64,000 nucleotides of DNA from Lineus longissimus (taxonomy: Eukaryota; Nemertea; Pilidiophora; Heteronemertea; Lineidae): contig NC_088314.1 in NCBI RefSeq assembly GCF_910592395.1, positions 8,368,001-8,432,000 on the forward strand. The letters run 5' to 3'. Under the pieces are notes generated by a model, which saw only the letters and a list, made by a program, of their open reading frames with translations, was not told the DNA's origin and made no database searches. Numbering within the stretch: the first letter of the stretch is position 1; each line of letters begins with the position of its first letter. This document shows positions 50,501-62,500 of this stretch, one piece after another. A program made the translations under genes and the position numbers.

Positions 50501-53500
50501 CGCCTGTAAGTGGTGGTTGTCACAGGTCAGTCCATATCAAACCCAACTATGACTGGTTTTACCCACAGATGAGAGATCCTTTTGTTGCACAGTGATTATA
50601 ATCACTTGTTTGTGCATCGTTTACTTACAGTCACACTGACAGAATCTTTGAATTAAAGGAATGTCACAATGTACTCCTTACACAAAGAAACCCACATTTC
50701 CAGAAATTCACCAATCTAGGTTGGCTTCTTTTGCTCATCTTACAAAAGAAATTAATACATGAAGATACCTCAAAGATGTCCTTTCCTCTGCCCAATTTTT
50801 CTGTCTCGCAATGCACAGCTATCTCTCAAATCTGCAGTCATCTGAACATGAGACCACTGCACCTGCAAGATCTAGGCACACATTTAAAGAGTCAAAATGT
50901 TGTCCTAGCAGCTTTACCTCAGCTGTTGGATCAGACATGCCATATAACGTGTTTATCAGCTCAACCTCAGCTGTTGGATCAGACATGCCATATAACGTGT
51001 TTATCAGCTCAACCTCAGCTGTTGGATCAGACATACCATATAACATGTTTATCAGCTCAACCTCAGCTGTTGGATCAGACATGCCATATAACGTGTTTAT
51101 CAACTGATCCTCAGCGGTTGGATCAGACATACCATATAACGTGTTTATCCGCTTAATCTCAGCTGTTGGATCAGACATGCCATATAACGTGTTTAACAAC
51201 ACCACAAGTTAAAATTTTTCAACTCTTACCGATTTCCTCCCTTTTCCAGTTGAGGTATACAAGTGCTCCGCCCTGGCTGACAACTGTGGTAGCTGCCTCA
51301 TTCTCGACTCTAAGTACGGCTGTGGATGGTGCGTGAACTTTGGCTGTAACATCCGTGGCAAATGTGCTAGGGAGTGGCTGTCGAGTTCGTCAACTTGTCC
51401 AAATCCTCAGATATTCAGGGTAAGTTCAGAGCTCATAGATGTTTTGAAATGATTCCGGCCTGTGTAAGGATGGTTTAGGCAGCCCTTGCAAGTTAGACAA
51501 AGATACCTGCCAAGACCTGCCGCCCTTGGAGATCAACCAGGCACCTATTGACCGTTAGTTGAAAGGGTTAGCAACTAAACCACACTCTGTTCAAAGATTC
51601 ATATCTCTTCTTTCTTGTTGCAGTTCTACCCCACATCAGGCCCCAAGGAGGGTGGTACCAACATCACCATCGAGGGAGCCAACCTGGGAAAGAAACAGGA
51701 GGACATCAAGGATGGCATCAGTGTTGCTGGCGAACCGTGTAAACCATACTACTTCTCTCAAGCAAGAATGTAAGTGTTTATTCAAGAGAGGTTTCGTTTA
51801 GAAATTAGGTATGGGGGGAACCTGGGCAGGAAGCCGGAGGACATCATGGTAGGGGTCAATGTGGTGGACATCTCATGTAAGCCGTACTATTTCTCACAGG
51901 CGAGGATGCAAAAATTTAGCTTCTGAAAGAATTCTGTGGTGTTTAGTACGTTACAACTTCAGTTGTGGAAAAAGATACCTTGCGGTGGCTTTGCAAGTCG
52001 ACTTATTGATAGGTCTGCAACAAAAGTATCATTCCCCAGTCTTTGAGCTTACAAGCTAGCTTAAATTGTTACAGATGGACACCATCTCCGACAGAAATGT
52101 TACCTCCATTCTTGATTCAGTCAACTTCTGCCAGCAATTGATGCAAATATACCTGTACCTTAATTTGTAACATGAAATGAAATGTAGAGTTGATGCATGT
52201 TCATTTCTTTCAGTATCAAATGTGTGACTGGAGCAAGCCCCAGCGAGCAATTTGGCCGGGTCAAGATCGTTGTAAACACGAACTACATTGCAGAGTCGAC
52301 AACTGATTTTCACTATGTGGTGAGCTTTCTTCAAAGTGTTTTAGCATCTCCACAGGCTGAAGAATAGAAAAATCAGCCAGATCAGTCATGTGGATTAAGA
52401 GTCATTTTGTGCTCAATTTTCATATTAGTTGACCTCAATTACCTGGGAAGAAATTGCACCAATATCGTAACAGTTTGTGGCGGACTAATGCGCTCCTTGT
52501 CAAAAAATTGCAGTTTAAACCTTTCACTGCAAGCCTTGGCATTATTGTAGAGTCCTTGGATATTGAGATGAGAGGTGAGGTCAGTGCTGGGCATTTGATG
52601 TAGAAGGAAACTGAAGACCCTAGAGAAGACTTTGGTTGGTATCTGAGAGAGAGAGACCATATAAGTCAAATGAGGAAATAATCTGAACATGGATTAGACC
52701 CACCATCTGAGAGCTGTTGGCACTCTTTATTCACTCGACTACCTGACAGTCCAATCGTAGAGTGGCGCCAGTTCTGTGTGGTTTAGTTTTCAATAATCTC
52801 TCTCTTCCAGGAACCGGTTATCTTGAACATCAACCCGACTTTTGGCCTTGTTTCTGGCGGCACCAAATTAAAAATCATTGGAAAATATATGAATGCGGGA
52901 AGTCATATTATGGCAATGGTGGGTGGACTACCATGTGAGGTCATCAGGTAAGTCAACTTCAGGCCAGTTTCAGATTGTTTCATGTTGATGTGTCTGTTCA
53001 ATACTTCGTCTGGTGTGTCATACTTCCATATAATCATGATCAGTCGCCTCTTTACAGATGAAGCCTCTTGTGGTTGAGTGGTCAAACTTGGCCAAGTTGT
53101 GGGGTCAGCCTCTATGGAGTCTGACATCAGTGCCACGTGTTGTAAGGCTGGCCCAACAAGTTGACCATCATGTCGCCCCATGACAGCGGTCAGGAAAGAC
53201 GTTAATCACTAGAAGTCAGCCATTTTAGGAGGACCTATGTAGAACAAGTCCAATATTTTGATGCATTGATTTCACATTTTCCAGCAAAAACGAGAACACT
53301 GCTGAGTGCATCACGTCTGCTTCAGACAAAGTGAAAAACGGCAGCATCATGATGAAATTTGACCGTGCAGAGGTCCGGTTTGACAGACAGCTATACTCGT
53401 ACGTGCCAAACCCGACAGTGACCAGCGTCGACCCAGAGAAGGGAATCTTGAGTGGTGGTGTCATGTTGAAGGTCAGAGGAACTGGGCTGGGAGCTGTGCA

Positions 53501-56500
53501 GGACCCTATGATGTTTGCTCGTGTATACGGCGTTGACTATATCAGTGTAAGTTTCATAAGTTCAGGGCTCGAAGTTCACATAGGCAATGGAGGCAAATCC
53601 CTTGGGGCTTTCCTCCATTGCCTTGGTGAACATTCTTTCTTCATGAAGGCAGCTTTTTTAAAAGGCATGGAAATTTTCTGGTAAGGGTAGTTGCCCTCCA
53701 GTTTTAGTAGTGTGGTTGGATCTTCAGTTGACATGATAAAGACACAAGACTATTTCATTTCACCCTTTGCAAATTCTCTTGACTTGATTGCAGAGTCGGT
53801 CAAAATTGGTGCCGAAACAGCCATTAGAAATTTGATGATATAGCAGAGGTAAATGATGATAAGTATTGTATACCTTTCAGGATTGCAACGTCACCTCATA
53901 TACAACAATGAAGTGTTTTTCCCCTGACGTCAACGCCTCCGGACTTGTCACGAATGCCAACGAACCAAAGCAGATTCCATACGGTTTCATCATGCAGAAA
54001 GTGCGGGTCACGAGGAACAACAGTAATCAGGGGACCGGAGTGCCAAAGTTTTCGATTTATCCGAATCCGCAGTTTATGCCTTTCAAAGGTGGTGTTATGT
54101 TTTTCCAGAGCAAGAGTGACTACCTAACAATTGACGTAAGTGATGAGAGGCAAAGTTGTGTTTATCTTCAGAATTCTGCCCATCCTACTAACTTCTTCCA
54201 CTTTTTTGACTGTAATCTGTCTCGATAAGGGGCAACTTTTAAGTATAAAACTGAAACTAATCAAAGCCAGACACAATATGCTTTATGTTCATTATCTCTT
54301 TTTGCTTTCAATTCAGGGCAACAATTTGAACCATGCGCTGAAGGAGTCTGACATCATCGTCAGGATCGGCACGGGTTATTGTAACGTGACGTCTATTGGA
54401 ATGCGACAGCTCAACTGTAAACCACCAAGCAGGCAGCCAAGCCAGAATGGGGGAAGCAGTCCTAATGTCTTTGTAAGTAATAGATAGGAGTCTCAGATGT
54501 TTCTCCAACCCATCAACTTCACCCTTTCTTTCCTTACTAAATTTCTAGTTCTGTTTGAGAAACTGGGACTAGCCTGTTTGAGACATGCTGCTGTCCCAAG
54601 TTGGGGCCTGTCACGTCAAATTCTAATGACCTCTGAGCAGTTGGGCTGGGGTTCGTGCAGGACATGAGACAACATTGGCCATCTTTGCTTTGTGACGTTT
54701 TGCAGGTACACGTCGGTAATCTGACCTTCCCCATCGGACGCATCAACTTTGAGGAACCAGCGGGAACGCTCCCAATCGCTGTTATCATCGGTGTAAGTGT
54801 CGCAATCGGCATCGCTGTTATCATCATCGTCATCATCTTCATGGCGTACTGCCGTAAATCTCAGGAGAGCGACCGCGTCATGAAACGGATGCAGACCCAG
54901 ATGGACGTGTTGGAAAGTCGTGTCGCAAAGGAGTGCAAGGAAGGCAAGTATTTTGATTATCTCCATTTTCTTGCTGAATATATCTTCTAACATTGGCATG
55001 TAATGCATATATATAGTTTGCTGGTCAATTTTGCCTCTGATAGGGCCAAACCAAACAAATGCTGTGGTTCCTCAAACTTTTTCTTTGCCACCTAGGCCGA
55101 GAATCATGAAATATTTCACCAATGTCCCCTAAGTTTAGAATGACATAATTATCTGTCTAACCAGCAAACCATTTCGGGGAGGGAGGCTGATATACTGGAA
55201 ATCCTGACATACACTGTGTTTTCACAGACACGTTTTCAGGGCCCGAAAACTTGTCTTTGTAAAACAGTATATGTGAGTTTTACCTGTATATCTCAGTATT
55301 GAAAGTCTATTCATGATAATCAGTGTGGTCCCTCGGCTTTTTTGTGGGGTTTAATAAATATATTCTGGGAATTTCCCCCGTTCCTCCAATCCAACAATTT
55401 TTCCTGCACTCAAACTAACCAGTCTCCTATTAAAATCCCGCTGCAGTCTTGTATGAGGCAGACTTATATCGGATGTCCCTGGGTAGGCAAACACCTCTTT
55501 ATGGCAGTGACAGGGGTTCTTCCATACCGGAACACCACTATGATGTCATTGATGAACTTGGTAGGAACCACATGATTTTTTTATTTTGGCCAGCATCTCT
55601 GTTGTGTGTCGGCTGAATAGAATTTGCCCACGTCAGTCTAGTCTCGTTATGGAGTTTTGTCAGTTCGTCCGTCATGTTAAGAAGTTCGTTAGTCGGGTAG
55701 TTCGAAAGAATTGGGAATTCGTAGTGGTTTCTTAGACTGGTTCCTAGTATCTGCCGTTTTGTTGGAATTGGGAACCGGTCTAATTTTAGATCTCTTGTTG
55801 TTGGCTTATGTCATGCATTTCAATTATTCCTAAAGGGACAATGGCTTTGTCTTTATCCTGATGCAGATGCAGTCTTGGCAGTGTCAATCAAAGAATGACA
55901 TGGATGTGCTTGTCATATACCATTGCAAAGAAGATTTCTGAGGCTGTTCTGCTTGGGCCTAAAAGCATATGGTCCCTTTAAGATCTTTTTTTTATCTTCT
56001 GTACTTAATGTATTGCACCCAATTTACAATAAACATATATCAGGTTGCCCTGTGAAGATTGTTTTTTAAATCCAGGATTGATATACCATGTTTGATGGTC
56101 AGATTTTGTATCCATTTATTTCTGCGGATGTGTACATTTTCCAATGATTAGACAATGTAGTTAAACATTTTTGTGCCCCTAACGTTCCCCCTCTAGCAGA
56201 AAAAATCGCAGAAATATTAGGCTCGCGAAAATAAAGTAGTTGCAGTATACTGACAATTCTAGGGTATTTTATATGATTAATGTGTAACAGAAAAATTTAT
56301 GAAAATTATAAAAACACAGAAATCAACAAGAAATTTTGATACAGTTAAATCGTTGCTGTGAAATGTACCAGTATAATAAAAGGCTGGTGTACATTGCCTT
56401 GTATCAAATGTAACAAATAGCTTAAATAAATCCTACAAATCTTGTCTCTACCAAATCCTTCACTAATTCCCTCTCCTATCCACTGGGCACAAATCCTATC

Positions 56501-59500
56501 TATTCCATGATTTCCTCTCTCATACACTTACAATGTAAGGTAAACTGGTACAATTATTGCCCCAGTTCACTTTTCACCACTGCAGTGTAGGAAGCAGCTG
56601 GGAGTACACGTTAATGCACACAGAGGCTATCGTTGTACCAATTTACCTTACCTACATATGTAAAAATATTGGAAAATTCCATATTCATATTGTAAAACCA
56701 GAAATAAAATATATTCTACAATTTGAATTCAGATGTTATAGGCTTTGCATGGCTGTGTAAAATGTCTCATACTCCTTTCACAAATTTTGATGTTAGATAT
56801 CTTTTGAGATTTTGATGTGTTCGAAACATGAAGGGTTTTTATCCACTTTGTTTTTTTCTTGTGATTGTGCTGTTAATTAAACAATTTATTGCAATTCAGT
56901 TGAGTACATTTGTTTATAAGCTTCAGTAATTCAACATTTGCTGAATTTTGGCCTCAGTTGGTTGGATTTGTAAAGGTTGTACATATATTTTTTTGTCAAA
57001 TTTATTTTCTTACTGAATAAATTTTGCAAGAAATGTTCCAGTTTGCACCACTTGGCTATCTTTCCAGTTTTATCCCTCAGTCACTCTATGGACATGTCAA
57101 TTTCGTCGGTTTGACTGCTTTTGATACATCTTATTGGAGAGACAGAGTGGAGCCAAGTTGAGCATAAAATGTCCAAACATTTTGCAAAATTTATTTCTAA
57201 CTTTATTTTTTTTGTCATTTTGATATCTATTTCAATATTTTTACCGCTCCTCTACTTTCTGTTTCTTTAAGATTGCACCATCTATCATTACACATTTCTT
57301 GACCCATTCACTGCTACATTGAGATCGTAAATCTGATATCTTGAAATGAAATAACAGTACCGCACAACTATCAGCTGAGTGCAAGCCCACATGCCTCTTG
57401 TTCCCCATCTCACATCTTTATGATGGTTAATGCCTGCAATAACATTACCTCTGACATTAAAGACGTGGAGCGGCGATAATTAAAAGAAATCAACAATGCC
57501 GTAGCACAAAGACTGCACTCCTGGTGTCACATAGGAAGCTTATTAAAACATACCTCAAAGACGTATAAGAGAGATCGCAGGAATGCCTGTGCCGGAAGAA
57601 AGAGAATGTCTCAGCTCACTGGGAGTCTTAAATTACAAACTAGAGTCATATTCGACTTGGGGTATTCTTTTCCAACTTGGCTTCTTTTTTTCTTCTAAAT
57701 ACCCCATTTGTACTTTGTATGTTGCCATGGCAATCTCATTTTAGCCTGTCAAACCTAATCATATCTTTCAAATTTCGTTTAGACTTGTGGCGTGCTGCGC
57801 TAAAAAAGGACGACAAAAAATGATGCGCTAATGTGATTTAGTGATTGAGCTTGATAGCGATAGAATTGAATTTTTGAAGCAGAGAATTCGCAAAGAAAAA
57901 AGCGTAATACTATAAAGATAGAAACGAGTTTCATGTTACGTGATTTAGGTTTTAAACTGTGCTGTTATATTCTCAGCAACCTTCTTAAATTTGGAATTTT
58001 CAGAAAAATTTGAAAAGTAAGGTTACAATCCAAAAGCAAAACACTCTTACAAGATATAAGCAAAACACACTTACAAGATATAAGCAAAACACACTTACAA
58101 GATACAAGCAAAACACACTTACAAGCTATAAGCAAAACACACTTACAAGCTATAAGCAAAACACACTTACAAGATATAAGCAAAACACACTTACAGACAT
58201 AAACAAAACACGCTTACAAGATATAAACAAACCTCCCTTACAAGATATAAGCAAAACACCCTTACAAGATATAAACACAACATGCTTACAACATCTAATC
58301 AAAACGCAATTCACACAAGATTTTAACAAAACACACTTACAACATATAAAGAAAATACACTTACAACATATGCAAGAAACGAACAAGATTTAGATTTAAA
58401 ACTGTGTGCATGGCTGTTTTTCCGTTCAATTTGAATTGGCGTCATGTGGTTGTATTTGTCCTATTTCAGCATTTGCCGATTTGCAGTCGATTTTGCCTGA
58501 ACTAGGCCTGGTAAATGGCCTGCATGGTTCGTACTAACCCTAAATTGCATCCATGGCACCAGAGATTTTATGTTCAGATTATGCTAATCAGTGTTACTTA
58601 CTTTTCGATGATTTTGGTGTTTGGCTCAAATAGCATTGGATAGGGATTTTATTTTGTAGCTTGGTGTGGGGCTGGTTTGTCATCTAAATGCAAAATTTAA
58701 GTAGCTTCCTATTAGTGTACTTCATTATGCTGTTTATCTACCGCTCTATTCCGCTATTGGTCGCTTAATATAACCAATTTTGGTTTGTTTTCGAGTTTAC
58801 CCACATATACGTAATAGGACGTCAGCCACTGCTGAGCACGTAAAAACGCTGCGTCTATACACGTCATCCATCCTAAAAAAGTTAACCGTGAATTCTTTAG
58901 TGGCTTAACTTAGAATTTGATCTGTTTCAAGATGACAAACCAGCCCCTGAACATCCTTTTTCATATTTGTGCCCAACCATTGATGTCTCTATATTTTGAC
59001 TTCAGCCTTAATTTCAGCGCCTCACTTCCCAAAACACCGTCAAGCCTCCTTTCATAGAAACCACATTCGTTTCTTTCTCCTCTTTTTCGTCGCATTCACT
59101 TCCTGTGCGAATCCACAACTTCCTGTTTAAAGTGCTTCGGCTCTTAAGATGCATTATGGGATTGTTGGTGTTGTTTTTTGTCGTAGCATAGCATTGTTGT
59201 CGCTTTCGGTGTCGTGTCAAGGTGTTGAATATTGGATATTCCATGCCTTGTTGATTTCAGTTTTTGCTTTTATTGGGTTGAGGTATCAGGTTTTATTTTC
59301 TCATTCTTTTGAAAATGTTACATAATACTTTAAGCCACTTAGAATTCCCTTATATAATCATTTCACATTTAAAACAATACATTGGGGTCCTGCATACATT
59401 GTAAAACAACATAACTCGCTGCCTGCTTTGTTGACGTGTTCGGTTTGTGCAGCCTGGTACTGCCGGCCTCAGCATTCAGACATCAACATGATCAGTCAGG

Positions 59501-62500
59501 ACCCCAGACTCACACTAGTGGCATCGCCTTTTTTTCGGACAGACATATTTTCCATGTGGCCAGGGAAAAGGCTTAACCATGCACCCCTTTAAAGCTCTTG
59601 AATAATACCAGGCATTGAGATGACACTTAATCGTTTTGAAATTTTGTGAATCACAGACGTGTATTTTTCAGTTGACATCAGAACTTTTAATGCTGAAGTA
59701 CTACAAAGTTGAGACCATCTTGTGCCCATGGGCTCATACCATTTTTCCTAATGTGATTCCTGGAACACCAGACATCAATGTCAAGATGGCTGTCTTTGTC
59801 TTTGAAAAGTAGACTACTGTTCAGATGTTTTGATCAAAAACTAAAGTCCAACAAAGTGTAGACCCATATTTGCCCATTGATACGTGACTTTACTTCTTGT
59901 TAGTAATTCCTTGATGTTGCGGCATCAATGTTGTCAAACCCCAATCTTTGTCTTTGAAAATTTAGTCATTTCTTCCTTTAAACATAAAAATGTATTGATT
60001 GCTTTGAACATTTGCAAAATTGCTGACAAAAGGCTGAATTCTTCAAATGAATCTGGTCTCTGTTGAGAGGCACCAATTTGAAAGAGCAGATGAGCTCATT
60101 CTCGTGGACTGGTTCTGTTAGAACTCAGGAATCCAGATTCAGACATGTCAGTGACAAATTTTATTCAACCTAAGGTTACTGGAATCATATGTACATCCGT
60201 GTATGTCAATGCATTAGTTTTGATGTCATCTCAGTTTGAAAAGACATTGCGCTGGTTGCAATAGGGACACTCATTAAAACGAAGAAAGTCGGGAATTTTA
60301 ATTCCAATTTGCTTCAAAAGTCTTTGTCTTTCAACATTGTTCAACAAAATTAATGAATACAAAGTCAAACGGTTTCATCTTGCCTCATTAGTGTGATCAA
60401 GCTAACGAGAGAATTTTTTTGTCATTTCTGGGTAACGAGTTTGAGCAAAGTGAACACAATCAACCTGGAATTGAATTGGACACATAAAAGTTAAATGAGA
60501 CAAACCGAATTCACTCATAATTTCATCCCAGTCCTGCTAACCGTAGCTTAATCATGGACGTTATCGTTAGCTTAACTGCGTTTTGGTTTTCGCACGATTC
60601 GAGCCGGTTGAGAGGGGTTGTCTAATGTAGCTGGATGAAGGGGGTGCAGGAATGAAAATCGGGGCATTGGTGCGCTTGATGGTTTTCTTGCCTTGGGTAT
60701 GGTAAGGCAAATTATGAAGTTTGTTCGGAATCCTTGGCTCGATGAAGTTCAATAGTTTGAAACGGCCCTCGTCATCTCTGAATGGTACTAACCGTCTGTT
60801 TAGACTTTCATATCTAGGAAAAATGGTGGTCTTTATTCTCGTTTCCTCAGGTTGTTTCAAAATGCCTGACAACAGATTTGGTTTGTCACTTCTTGGACAA
60901 AATTTCAAACCGAACATTTTCTCGTCCATTCTAACCTTCAGTGTCTCTCTTGCAGCATTTGCCGAGCTCCAGACGGATATGACAGAGCTGACTCAAGACA
61001 TGGCGAGCATTGGTGGCATCCCATTTCTCGACTACCGAAGTTTCTGCATGCGTGTGCTGTTCCCAACCATGGACGAGTGTGACCATCCAGTCTGCAGGGC
61101 ACTTGAGGTAGGATTTGTTGAATCGATTGATTGATTGGACAGTATCTTTAAATACCAGAGTCCTGTTTTTGGTCCCTTGCAAAATGGTGTTACCACCAGG
61201 CTCTCTGGTGTAGCCGAGGACTGGAACCCCTCGGCCACTTAAGTGCAGGAGGCTACTTTCTTGCCAGTTGAGCAGTGACTGTTTTGTAAGCATTTTTCCA
61301 CTTAACTTTGTTGAACGTACATGTATTCTTGTTCTTTCATTCTCCAGGTTGACCTCAACCGTAAGGAAACCATAGAGAAGGGACTTCGTCTGTTTGATGC
61401 TCTGATCGGCAACAAGACTTTCCTTCTCGTGTTCATTCGTACGCTAGAGGGCAACAAGAACTTCTCCATGAGAGACAGGGTGAATGTCGCATCACTTTTG
61501 TCGGTTACGCTGCAAGGAAGAATGGAGTATCATACTGAGTGAGTTTTTCTCATGCTTTACGAAAAAGCCTGTCTGTCTCCCTAACAGAGCTTCTCAGCTT
61601 GAGTTGATAGAGATGCTGACCTAGAAGGAGGCAAACTTAATGGACCTGACAGTTACATCACTCAGTCTGTCTCATCTGTTGTGTTAAAATAGGCTTTGGC
61701 AAGTCAGAAAGAGTCTCCTCTACAGGGGGTGGCTCTACCACCACAGTTATGCAGTTTGTCCCAGTTTTGGTTGGCAAAGGGTGCTTGCCTACATGGCGGC
61801 CCGCGTCGGCAGTCAAAGCCCTCTTTCAGTGGAGCGTTCCCTGCAAAACCCCTTGGAATCACTTAACCACGGTATGTTGTGCTTGTGCCTTCTTTTGAAG
61901 TGACCCCCTCCCCGGGTCTCCTACACCCTTGTCTGTCCCCTCTGAGGCCTCGTCTAATCTTCTTTATCTCCCTTCAGCATCCTCAAGACATTGCTGGCAG
62001 AGCTCATAGAGAAGACTGTTGAGAGTAAAAACAATCCCAAGTTACTGTTGAGAAGGACGGAGTCTGTGGCGGAGAAAATGCTCACAAACTGGTTCACATT
62101 CCTACTTTTCAAGTTCCTCAAGGTAAAGATAGGGGGCTTTATCGTTTAGGGATTAAACTGGTATCCATGTACAGTACCTTAATAAGCCAAAACTGGCAGT
62201 GCCTGTCTAATGTTAAATAGTTGCATGGTTCTGTTAATCGCCACTCGCTGTTCCAGAAGACTGCACCCCGATTTGAAACGATCGATGCTCATTTCATTTT
62301 GATCACACCCAGTCGATTTATATTAAGAAAGCGACAATGTTTTATCTTTCGGGGACCGGAGGATGTGGGATTAATTGAGTGAACACTGATTGTCAGGAGC
62401 ATGGAGGTTTGCTGTCTGCATCTTTGTCGGTTTTGTTAACCCTTTATCTAAAAAATTGACAAATGCTGTCTTAATTACAGAAGCAACGATTGTTAAATTT

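Larger units (their letters stand above)
45697..51249 (+). other. PlexA: Large intron (5,553 bp) between IPT2 and PSI3
   Basis: GT-AG, phase 1. It holds a nuclear-receptor-like half-site cluster (47348-47369), a possible tRNA-like SINE (48680-48765), an unexplained 142-codon open frame on the minus strand (49767-50195) and the 48-bp minisatellite (50905-51198). I see no further plexin exon in it. Confidence 0.85.
54944..60955 (+). other. PlexA: Large GC-AG intron (6,012 bp) after the transmembrane exon
   Basis: Donor AAG|GCAAGT and acceptor ctcttgcag, phase 1. No GT placement keeps the conserved ECKE-AFAELQ junction. It contains an inverted repeat (56536-56650) and a 24-bp minisatellite (58029-58374). 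No exon recognised inside. Confidence 0.88.

Noticed and set aside
50731-51205. 141-, 98- and 128-codon repeat-containing frames
   Set aside because: Produced by the 48-bp minisatellite within a plexin intron.
51770-51815. Read-through of the IPT3 exon into its duplicate
   Set aside because: Retaining the intron meets TAA at once (ATG TAA at the donor), so the two copies cannot be read together without splicing.
57965-58393. Frames with KQNTLTRY-type and Cys-rich repeats
   Set aside because: Produced by the 24-bp minisatellite; the Cys-rich version is only its reverse complement.
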